NCBI GenBank assembly: GCA_902470915.1
Contig: CABRIB010000089.1
Location: 1 to 7,871, forward strand
Length of the DNA stretch: 7,871 nucleotides
Source of the DNA: an uncultured Collinsella sp.
Lineage (GTDB): Bacteria; Actinomycetota; Coriobacteriia; Coriobacteriales; Coriobacteriaceae
Reading direction: 5' to 3'
The translations under genes and the position numbers were made by a program. Below are positions 1 to 5,262 of this stretch, piece after piece (the first letter of the stretch is position 1; every line of letters starts with the position of its first letter). The notes below the pieces were generated by a model. It ran no database searches and had not been told where the DNA came from. It saw only the letters and a list, made by a program, of their open reading frames with translations.

Positions 1-14
1 CCGTACATGTACGG
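1..14. repeat. 14-bp perfect palindrome at the window edge
   Basis: CCGTACATGTACGG equals its own reverse complement. It could be an operator half-hidden by the window edge, or the end of an upstream coding region. One perfect 14-bp palindrome in about 8 kb is close to chance expectation, so no function is claimed. The central TACATGTA lacks the two-base spacer of CopY/BlaI-type operators. Confidence 0.3.
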
Positions 15-35
15 ATGAATGTGGGAGGTGTTCGG

Positions 36-80
36 ATGAAGTCGATAATCAAGGTTTGGCGCCTTGCCCATCTTGGGTGA
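36..80 (+). CDS. Possible 14-codon leader peptide or tail of an upstream gene
   Basis: An ATG at 36 lies 7 nt after a good Shine-Dalgarno (GGGAGG, 23-28). It opens a 14-codon frame reading MKSIIKVWRLAHLG, with TGA at 78-80. The stop falls inside the 3' arm of the terminator hairpin at 59-91. The same frame is open upstream to the window edge (in-frame ATG at 15), so this may simply be the C-terminal tail of an upstream gene. Alternatively an upstream gene ends at the TGA at 16-18 in another frame. I cannot tell these apart. The leader-peptide reading is speculative. Confidence 0.2.
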   Translation: MKSIIKVWRLAHLG

Positions 81-91
81 GGCGCTTTTTT
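59..91 (+). terminator. Rho-independent terminator
   Basis: The arms 59-69 (GCGCCTTGCCC) and 75-85 (GGGTGAGGCGC) pair over 11 positions, two of them G-U wobbles, around the 5-nt loop ATCTT. Six T residues follow directly at 86-91. This is a textbook intrinsic terminator reading rightward. It most simply closes the transcription unit entering from the left of the window and insulates the operon that starts at 154. Confidence 0.85.
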
Positions 92-111
92 ATTGCCGGC
101 TCAGCCCCGGG

Positions 112-117
112 TATAAA
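112..117 (+). promoter_or_regulatory. Possible -10 box for the SBP/GGDEF operon
   Basis: TATAAA at 112-117, followed by AT, resembles a sigma-70 -10 element placed directly after the upstream terminator. No good -35 is found at 17 nt: 89-94 reads TTTATT. TTGCCG at 93-98 is spaced only 13 nt away. If real, transcription would begin near 124, downstream of the ATG at 118. That would favour the GTG at 154 as the start of the next gene. Confidence 0.35.
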
Positions 118-142
118 ATGAAATCCGACTGCTGTTTCGATG

Positions 143-150
143 AAGGGAGG
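143..150 (+). promoter_or_regulatory. Ribosome binding site choosing GTG 154
   Basis: AAGGGAGG at 143-150 is a strong Shine-Dalgarno match in front of GTG at 154, although the 3-nt gap is short. The only in-frame ATG (118) has no recognisable Shine-Dalgarno. The earlier TTG at 64 lies inside the terminator hairpin and is implausible. Confidence 0.55.
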
Positions 151-153
151 CGC

Positions 154-990
154 GTGCCCGGACACATCAAGCGAGCCGCCATCGTCTCGTTTACGCTCAT
201 ACTCCTTGTTGCCGTCTGTGCGGGCGTCCTGACGTATACCGTTCGAAGCAGTTCTTCCTCCCCGAACGAAGCCGACAAAGACCTCCCGGTACTCAAAATC
301 GGCGTTACGGATAACGACCCCTATGTGTATGTCGATACCACGGGCGATTACGCCGGTATCGATATCGACATCGCCCGCGAGGCCTGCAAGCGCGCGGGGA
401 TCAAGCCGCAATTTATCGACATATCTTGGAATGACCGTGATCGCCTACTCAAAAACGGCGATATCGATTGCCTGTGGTGCGACTATTCTCCCTGTTATCG
501 CGAGGATAAGTATTACTGGACTGAGCCGTATTTGACCCTGACGGTTTCGGTCGCCGCCAAGAAAACGAGTGGCATCACGTCCTTGGCGCATCTCGATGGA
601 AGCAAGACCATTGCGGTGATTGCGGGCTCGGTGAGCGAACGCCGATTGCTCGCAGGGGATCTGGATATCTCGCCGGACGTGCAAATCAAATCATATGGTT
701 CTGCCGAACTCTGCAAAGCCGCCCTCGCCAAAGGGTATGTCGACTGTTGGATGGCGGACGTTCAGTCGCTTGATCGACTCGTTGCCCAGTATCCTGGCGT
801 TTATCGTGTGTTCGCCGACAACGTTATGACGGTTGACCTGGGCGTCGCGTTTGATGATAGCTATGAGGGGGAGTACGTCAAAAACCTCGATACCGCACTG
901 TCCGACATGGATCGAGACGGCACGATAGAGCACATTGTGGACAATTACAAAGCGGGAGCGACGACAGGCGGCCAAGGAGCGGAATCATGA
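154..990 (+). CDS. Anchored extracellular solute-binding protein (SBP_bac_3 type)
   Basis: The product is 278 aa from GTG 154 (290 aa if ATG 118 is used). Residues 8-28 form a hydrophobic segment after a basic N-terminus. The run LLVAVC is a poor lipobox (Val at -1), so it looks like an uncleaved anchor rather than a lipoprotein signal. Residues 45-266 match the periplasmic-binding-protein family 3 pattern: an LKIGVTDNDPY first strand, the GIDIDIAREACKRAGI segment, an EPYL-type motif near 124-127, and a C-terminal DMDRDGTIEHIVDNY helix. This family binds amino acids and similar small polar ligands outside the membrane. Five cysteines lie in the region (C77, C106, C109, C114, C187) plus C198, with DCLWCDYSPC clustered, so disulfides are possible. 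No permease or ATPase gene is adjacent. The stop overlaps the next start (ATGA), so translation is coupled to the diguanylate cyclase, which suggests a receptor role. Family is firm; ligand unknown; start uncertain. Confidence 0.85.
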   Translation: MPGHIKRAAIVSFTLILLVAVCAGVLTYTVRSSSSSPNEADKDLPVLKIGVTDNDPYVYVDTTGDYAGIDIDIAREACKRAGIKPQFIDISWNDRDRLLKNGDIDCLWCDYSPCYREDKYYWTEPYLTLTVSVAAKKTSGITSLAHLDGSKTIAVIAGSVSERRLLAGDLDISPDVQIKSYGSAELCKAALAKGYVDCWMADVQSLDRLVAQYPGVYRVFADNVMTVDLGVAFDDSYEGEYVKNLDTALSDMDRDGTIEHIVDNYKAGATTGGQGAES

Positions 991-2786
991 CAAATGACGA
1001 GCGCCGCTTTCGCCGAAAGAGTTTAGCCGCAGTGGGCATCGGCATCGTGGCCAGCGTTGCCCTACTGAGTCTGCTCTATATGGTTGGCACGCATCGCTGC
1101 CTTGATAAAACGCTTGGGTTCGGCCAGGAAACCATGGTGTTTTTAAAAAATGCCTGCGAAAAATATGACCGATATGAACAGGGAAGAAAAACCGAGGCGA
1201 CGCACAATTTGGATGCGGCGCTCGAGTCGTTTGCGACGTTCTTGCCGCCTGATCGATTTGAAGTCAACGACGATCTGGTCGAGGAATATGTCCATACCGA
1301 GAGCCTTTCGGGAATGTTGGTCATGGACGCCGATGGTCATATGGTCGCCCATTACGATATCGACGGCCGCGATCCACTCATGCTGTGGCGAGAGGAGCTG
1401 GCCTGTTCGTCGATCGCATCGATGTATCGAGGGTCCAAAGTTTCCTACTCGACCGCTGTCGAGCGCCGCGGTGTCGACTTTGCCGTGAGTGCCGTTCCAT
1501 ACGGTGATGGGGTAGCGTTGGGGTATCGATCCCTTGCGGCTGAGCCCGCCGATGACTATTCATACACGATCGCCGACGTCCTTGTGAACAACACGTTCCA
1601 TCAGAGTCCAACAGTGCTTGTGATGCGCGATGCGCAAATCGTTTCCTCAAACGATTCGACCGTCGATATAACCCTTGCCCGGCTTCTCGCCGATAGCGGA
1701 ATTGACTGGAAAGACGAGGGCGTAACACGTATCGAATATCGGGGGACCACCTTATATGCCGTGCGTGCGGCATATAAGGACTACCGCCTGTTTGCGCTAT
1801 ATCCCAAATCTGAGGTCATGTCTGACAGGATTTCATTTGTCGCCGTCGGCGTCTTGGTGTGCCTTGCGTTTTGGGTCGTGGTACTGTTGGCTCGAAATAT
1901 CGCTGACCACCGCAATTTGGTCGAAAAGGATAAACAGCTCGGCATTATCAATGCCATAAGCGCCATCTACGATTCGACCTTCCTTTTGCATCTTGACACC
2001 CTCGAGATCGAGGGAATCAATATGTCGCCGGCGATAGCGAAGATGTTTGCCGAGCATAGCGAGGCATATGACTTTATGGACACGGTCTGCCGGGATATCG
2101 TGAGCCCCGAAAGCCGCGAAGCGGTCGTGGGGCTCGTGGATATAAGTACGCTTCGCGAACGCATGGAGGGCGTACCGTACTTGGCTGCCGAGGTGCGAGA
2201 TTGTCGAGGCACTTGGTACTCGCTACAGGTTGTCCCCCAGCATCGCGATGAGCAAGGCCGCCTGGATTCGGTCGTCGTGGCGACGCACAACATATCGATG
2301 GTCAAGCATGCCGAGGAGCTGTCATACCAAGATAAACTGACGGGGCTTCGCAACCGCAACTATCTGGAATCGCGTGGAGATAGCCTGGTAAACGAGGACT
2401 TGCCAGTGAGCGCGATTATGGTGGACTGTAATTATCTCAAGCGGACCAACGACATTTATGGTCACGAGGTGGGGGATGAACTGCTGCGACGGACGGCGTC
2501 CGTGCTGCGGCGGGTGGCTGGTGCGGATTACCTGCCGATGCGCGTTGGCGGCGACGAGTTTTTGCTGGTTTGCCCCCATACTGACAACGAGTCTGCGCTC
2601 GGGCTGGAACAGGATCTTCGTCTCGGTCTTGCCGCGGTAAGCGATGAGACCCTGACGGTCAGCGCATCGATTGGCGTGGCGACCGTCGAGACGGCTGGAA
2701 ATACGCTGGCCGATGTATATCGCGTCGCCGACCACAATATGTATCGGGAGAAGCGCATGGTCCACGCACAGGGTGCGGACTGCTAA
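987..2786 (+). CDS. Membrane diguanylate cyclase with Cache-like sensor, PAS-like and GGDEF domains
   Basis: The protein is 599 aa. ATG 987 has AAGGAG at 974-979 (7-nt gap) and overlaps the SBP stop. Membrane segments are at about 12-33 and 281-302. The region between them (34-280) is extracellular and has two PAS-like halves (around 105-180 and 207-275), resembling a double Cache sensor. Residues about 317-440 look PAS-like. The GGDEF domain spans about 445-593: it opens with DKLTGLRNR (449-457), has metal/substrate residues D480, N482, K485, N488 and D489 in the DxNxLKxxND pattern, and an intact GGDEF motif at 521-525. It should therefore make cyclic di-GMP from two GTP at the cytoplasmic face. 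The RxxD inhibitory site is not in its usual place (G at -9, Y at -6 relative to GGDEF), so product inhibition may be weak or absent. No EAL or HD-GYP domain is fused or nearby. Activity is expected from the motif; the signal sensed is inferred. Confidence 0.92.
   Translation: MTNDERRFRRKSLAAVGIGIVASVALLSLLYMVGTHRCLDKTLGFGQETMVFLKNACEKYDRYEQGRKTEATHNLDAALESFATFLPPDRFEVNDDLVEEYVHTESLSGMLVMDADGHMVAHYDIDGRDPLMLWREELACSSIASMYRGSKVSYSTAVERRGVDFAVSAVPYGDGVALGYRSLAAEPADDYSYTIADVLVNNTFHQSPTVLVMRDAQIVSSNDSTVDITLARLLADSGIDWKDEGVTRIEYRGTTLYAVRAAYKDYRLFALYPKSEVMSDRISFVAVGVLVCLAFWVVVLLARNIADHRNLVEKDKQLGIINAISAIYDSTFLLHLDTLEIEGINMSPAIAKMFAEHSEAYDFMDTVCRDIVSPESREAVVGLVDISTLRERMEGVPYLAAEVRDCRGTWYSLQVVPQHRDEQGRLDSVVVATHNISMVKHAEELSYQDKLTGLRNRNYLESRGDSLVNEDLPVSAIMVDCNYLKRTNDIYGHEVGDELLRRTASVLRRVAGADYLPMRVGGDEFLLVCPHTDNESALGLEQDLRLGLAAVSDETLTVSASIGVATVETAGNTLADVYRVADHNMYREKRMVHAQGADC
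1750..1779. repeat. Perfect 12-bp inverted repeat inside the GGDEF gene
   Basis: CCTTATATGCCG (1750-1761) and its exact reverse complement CGGCATATAAGG (1768-1779) flank a 6-nt loop, TGCGTG. The repeat encodes residues 255-265 in the second half of the extracellular sensor. A 12-bp perfect stem with so short a loop is unlikely by chance in under 8 kb. No T-tract follows, so it is not a standard terminator. Confidence 0.7.
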
Positions 2787-2792
2787 TCTTGC

Positions 2793-2859
2793 CCCCGCCA
2801 GTCCAAGCATCGTAGGATGTTGAATCGGTGCTTGCGATAATAAGTCGGTCCAGGCGGGG
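2793..2859. other. Nested dyad in the gap between the GGDEF and TSCPD genes
   Basis: The 113-nt gap 2787-2899 contains an outer stem CCCCGCC (2793-2799) with GGCGGGG (2853-2859). It also holds an inner stem CAAGCATCG (2804-2812) with CGGTGCTTG (2826-2834), 9 pairs with one G-U, around a 13-nt loop. No T-tract follows. GATAATA occurs twice (2836-2842 and 2859-2865), 23 nt apart, either of which could be a -10 element. No convincing -35 is seen at proper spacing. It may terminate the upstream operon, start the downstream one, or be an RNA element; I cannot choose. Confidence 0.45.
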
Positions 2860-2884
2860 ATAATAGACGTCTGAAATTTCTTTC

Positions 2885-2899
2885 TGAGAGGGGATCTCA
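2885..2899 (+). promoter_or_regulatory. Shine-Dalgarno in the loop of a small hairpin
   Basis: TGAGA (2885-2889) and TCTCA (2895-2899) can pair around the loop GGGGA, and the ATG begins at 2900. The G-rich Shine-Dalgarno (GAGAGGGG, 2886-2893) lies partly in the stem and partly in the loop. The stem is short and weak, so any effect on translation would be mild. Confidence 0.4.
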
Positions 2900-3163
2900 A
2901 TGATTAGTTTTGACTACAAGCCTCAGGGTGTATGCTCTCGCAATATTCACCTCAATCTCTCTGACGATGGCAGCAAGGTGCTGGGCGTCGAGTTTACCGG
3001 CGGCTGCGATGGCAACCTCAAGGCCATCTCCAGGCTGGTCGAAGGCGCTCCCGCCGATCGCGTAATCGAGGTTCTCGCCGGTAATACCTGCGGTATGAAA
3101 AAGACCTCTTGCGCCGATCAGCTTACGCGCGCTATCGAGGCCGCTCGCGCAGAGATCGCCTAA
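2900..3163 (+). CDS. Small TSCPD-domain protein (TIGR03905-like)
   Basis: The product is 87 aa with a good ribosome binding site before ATG 2900. The whole protein matches the stand-alone TSCPD family: an N-terminal FDYKPQGVCSRNIHLNL strand pair, GVEFTGGCDGNLKAI, the NTCGMKKTSCADQL stretch, and a C-terminal helix. Four cysteines (C12, C36, C64, C71) are placed as the family expects and suggest metal binding. The related domain is also found at the C-terminus of some cobalamin-dependent ribonucleotide reductases; the stand-alone form has no established function. Here the namesake motif reads TSCAD rather than TSCPD. Its TAA shares an A with the next gene's ATG (TAATG), so the two are translated together. 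No reductase gene is in the window. Family assignment is confident; function is not. Confidence 0.88.
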   Translation: MISFDYKPQGVCSRNIHLNLSDDGSKVLGVEFTGGCDGNLKAISRLVEGAPADRVIEVLAGNTCGMKKTSCADQLTRAIEAARAEIA

Positions 3164-4374
3164 TGAGCATCGCTGATCGCTTTAAGAATGGAATAACGCG
3201 TCGAGGTTTTGTGCTGGGTGGCGCCGCTACCGGTGCTGCTGCCGTACTGGCCGGTTGCTCGAAAAAAACGGGCACGAGTGATGACGTCGCTGGCGAGCCG
3301 CAGGTTATCAAGGACGATTCGAAGATTGTCTCGATCACCGATGAGTACGAAGCTGTCGATATCGATCTTGAGCCCGCGGCCTCGTGGACGCTGCCGCTGG
3401 GCACGCTGCTGTACTACTGCGATGGCGACTACGCTGCCGCGATGATGGCGCCTGCTTCTGCCCTGCATGCCAATACGCTTGGTGTGCTCAACCTGGGCGA
3501 TGGCTCGCTTACCACACTTATCGAGGATCCCATTGAGGGAACCGGTTATGCGTTTTACGACGTTCGCGCGGGTGATGGCGTGTTCGCGTGGGTCGAGATG
3601 AACTTCGCCAATGCGTCTTGGAAACTCTATGCGCAAAACCTTGCAGGCTCCTCCCTTACCGGCAACGCTGTCGAGCTCGACCGCGGTGGCGAAAACTACG
3701 ATCCGCCGCTCTTCACGGCGTATGGGTCGTCGGTCATCTGGTATAAGATGCCTTCGTCCGGCGGCACCAAGACGAGTAACGATTCGTACTGCTACCGTCA
3801 GTCGCCCAGCGAGTCCAAGCCTGAGACTATTTGGAAGTCGACGGGCCGCTTCGCATCCGCCCCGCGTGTGAGCGACGGCATCCTGACCATCTCGCCCCGT
3901 GTACACAATGATGAGGGCGTCTATTACGGTATGACGGCGATCGACCTGACTGACGGCAACAACACGAAGCGGGCTCAGCTGGTGCTTCCTTCGTCGGTTT
4001 CGCCTTTCGAGGCCGTGTATATGGGAGACACCTTCGTGTTCTCCATTGAGGCGACGTATAGCGGTGTGGGCAGCCTGGGCAATATGGGCACCTATATCGG
4101 TAACGAGGGCGGGCCGTACCTCTTCCTTTCGCGTGAGCCGCTCGCGTGCGCTGCGGGAAGGAAAAACAAATACCTGGTTAAAGTTCAGGCGTCGCATTTT
4201 TTGATTGACACTTCGGCTAAGACCTACGGCTCGCTTCTGTCGCCCGACCGAGCCTTGGAGTATGGCGATTATCCTGCTACGGCGGGTAAATCGAACTCGT
4301 TCTTAACGTACGCAACGGTGCGTAACAGTCAGGGGATTCCCGAGACGGTTACCGCTCGCTTGTTCTCTCTTTAG
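3163..4374 (+). CDS. Tat-exported lipoprotein of unknown function
   Basis: The product is 403 aa from ATG 3163, which overlaps the preceding stop by one base. Its own Shine-Dalgarno is weak (AGAGA near 3150), so translation probably depends on coupling. The N-terminus carries a twin-arginine signal, ITRRGFVLGG (R13, R14), then an Ala/Gly-rich hydrophobic core and the lipobox LAGC with C32. It should be exported folded by Tat and lipid-anchored on the outer face of the membrane. After an acidic linker (35-60) the mature part has repeated beta-strand-like blocks with alternating aromatic and Gly/Asp turns (for example TLGVLNLGDGSLTTLIEDP, VFAWVEMNFANASWKLYAQ, SSVIWYKM). This is suggestive of a beta-propeller, but I recognise no named family or catalytic motif. 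The frame is intact and the protein ends in FSL. Substrate and role are unknown. Confidence 0.88.
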   Translation: MSIADRFKNGITRRGFVLGGAATGAAAVLAGCSKKTGTSDDVAGEPQVIKDDSKIVSITDEYEAVDIDLEPAASWTLPLGTLLYYCDGDYAAAMMAPASALHANTLGVLNLGDGSLTTLIEDPIEGTGYAFYDVRAGDGVFAWVEMNFANASWKLYAQNLAGSSLTGNAVELDRGGENYDPPLFTAYGSSVIWYKMPSSGGTKTSNDSYCYRQSPSESKPETIWKSTGRFASAPRVSDGILTISPRVHNDEGVYYGMTAIDLTDGNNTKRAQLVLPSSVSPFEAVYMGDTFVFSIEATYSGVGSLGNMGTYIGNEGGPYLFLSREPLACAAGRKNKYLVKVQASHFLIDTSAKTYGSLLSPDRALEYGDYPATAGKSNSFLTYATVRNSQGIPETVTARLFSL

Positions 4375-4433
4375 TCTCCGAGGGGTTAAAAAGGCGTCGA
4401 CAGGGGAATAAGCGCGTTGTGACTATGAGTACC

Positions 4434-4472
4434 GCCCGCCGAGCTATCGCACCCATGCGATACCCGGTGGGC
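4434..4472. terminator. Large dyad between lipoprotein and response regulator: terminator or operator
   Basis: The outer arms GCCCGCCG (4434-4441) and CGGTGGGC (4465-4472) pair over 8 positions with one G-U. The inner arms TATCGCA (4445-4451) and TGCGATA (4456-4462) pair perfectly over 7, with loop CCCA and a 3/2-nt internal loop. As RNA this would be a stable hairpin about 60 nt after the lipoprotein stop, fitting termination of that operon. There is no T-tract on either strand, so it is not a classical terminator. As DNA, the inner 18-bp repeat would overlap the -35 region of the candidate promoter at 4483. Confidence 0.5.
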
Positions 4473-4482
4473 TCAGGTGCGT

Positions 4483-4488
4483 TAAAAT
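4483..4488 (+). promoter_or_regulatory. Possible -10 box for the two-component operon
   Basis: TAAAAT at 4483-4488 matches the -10 consensus at 5 of 6 positions and would start transcription near 4495, giving a leader of about 33 nt. No recognisable -35 lies 16-18 nt upstream (the area reads GATACCCG, inside the dyad at 4434-4472). The promoter would therefore need an activator or is weak. Confidence 0.3.
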
Positions 4489-4513
4489 GAGCTTGTTCTT
4501 AGCTAATTGAGAC

Positions 4514-4520
4514 AGGGGGG
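4514..4520 (+). promoter_or_regulatory. Ribosome binding site choosing ATG 4528
   Basis: AGGGGGG at 4514-4520 sits 7 nt before ATG 4528. An in-frame TTG at 4507 would overlap or precede this site and is rejected as the start. Confidence 0.6.
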
Positions 4521-4527
4521 CCGTGTT

Positions 4528-5250
4528 ATGGCTTCAGATGCAAAAAAGATTCTGCTGGTCGAGGATGAGAAGGCAATCCGTGACGCTGTCGCTGCCTATC
4601 TCGAGCGCGAGGGCTATTGGGTTGTGGGCGTGGGCGACGGCCAGTCCGCTATCGAGGAGTTCGAGAAGCATCAGTTCGACCTGGTCGTGCTCGACCTCAT
4701 GCTCCCTAAGATTCCCGGCGAGCGCGTTTGCCGCACCATTCGCGACACCTCGGATGTCCCCATCATTATGCTGACGGCCAAGGGCGAGATTGAGGATCGT
4801 ATTATCGGCCTCGAGCTCGGTGCCGACGACTACCTGATCAAGCCGTTCTCGCCGCGCGAGCTTGTCGCGCGCGTGCGCGCCTTGTTCCGCCGTGCCCACC
4901 AGGCCGATGAGCCGGCCGTCGAGGTGCTCGACTTTGGCGATCTGGTCATTGACATCTCGGGCCACAAGATTTTGGTCGAGGGTAAGGAGGTCGACCTGAC
5001 GGCTTCCGAGTTCAAGCTGCTCACCACGCTTGCTCGTCACCCCGGCCGCGTCTACAACCGCATGGAGCTGGTCGAGAAGGTGCTCGGCTACGACTTTGAG
5101 GGTTACGAGCGCACCATCGACAGCCACGTGAAGAACCTTCGCGCCAAGCTGGGCGACGACCCCAAGAAGCCCAAGTGGCTCTACACCGTCCACGGTGTCG
5201 GCTACCGCTTCGAGGCTCCGACCAAGACCGATAAGTCGGACGAGAAATAA
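4528..5250 (+). CDS. OmpR-family two-component response regulator
   Basis: The product is 240 aa, the usual length for the family. The receiver domain spans about 6-118: acidic pair E12/D13 (LLVEDE), phosphoacceptor D56 (VVLDLMLP), switch T83 (MLTAK) and the invariant K105 (LIKPF). The winged-helix DNA-binding domain spans about 130-234, with the LTASEFKLL entry, the recognition-helix region YERTIDSHVKNLRAKLG and the wing ending VHGVGYRF. It should bind promoter DNA as a dimer once phosphorylated by the partner kinase encoded 12 nt downstream. The two genes form one operon. Codons are strongly GC-ending, more biased than in the SBP/GGDEF genes, which hints at higher expression. All key residues are present. 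It resembles many envelope-sensing regulators, but I cannot name an ortholog, so no symbol is given. Confidence 0.96.
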   Translation: MASDAKKILLVEDEKAIRDAVAAYLEREGYWVVGVGDGQSAIEEFEKHQFDLVVLDLMLPKIPGERVCRTIRDTSDVPIIMLTAKGEIEDRIIGLELGADDYLIKPFSPRELVARVRALFRRAHQADEPAVEVLDFGDLVIDISGHKILVEGKEVDLTASEFKLLTTLARHPGRVYNRMELVEKVLGYDFEGYERTIDSHVKNLRAKLGDDPKKPKWLYTVHGVGYRFEAPTKTDKSDEK

Positions 5251-5262
5251 GGGAAATCACAT

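Noticed and set aside
1..14. CopY/BlaI-type operator
   Set aside because: Those operators need TACA and TGTA separated by two bases; here they are contiguous, and no related regulator is visible.
2..121. Cys-rich open frame running through the terminator (contains TDECGRCSDEVD)
   Set aside because: It has no start or ribosome binding site in the window, reads straight through a clear intrinsic terminator, and the cysteine spacing fits no zinc ribbon I recognise.
64..153. Longer N-termini for the solute-binding protein (TTG 64 or ATG 118)
   Set aside because: TTG 64 lies inside the terminator stem. ATG 118 lacks a Shine-Dalgarno and abuts a -10-like sequence. GTG 154 has the best binding site and gives a normal signal-anchor N-terminus.
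1637..1656. 8-bp inverted repeat AATCGTTT/AAACGATT with a 4-nt loop in the GGDEF gene
   Set aside because: About one such repeat is expected by chance in a window of this size.
3160..4197. 345-aa antisense open frame opposite the lipoprotein gene
   Set aside because: It is Arg/His/Val-rich as expected of a shadow of biased codons, has no recognisable domain, and lies opposite a well-supported gene.
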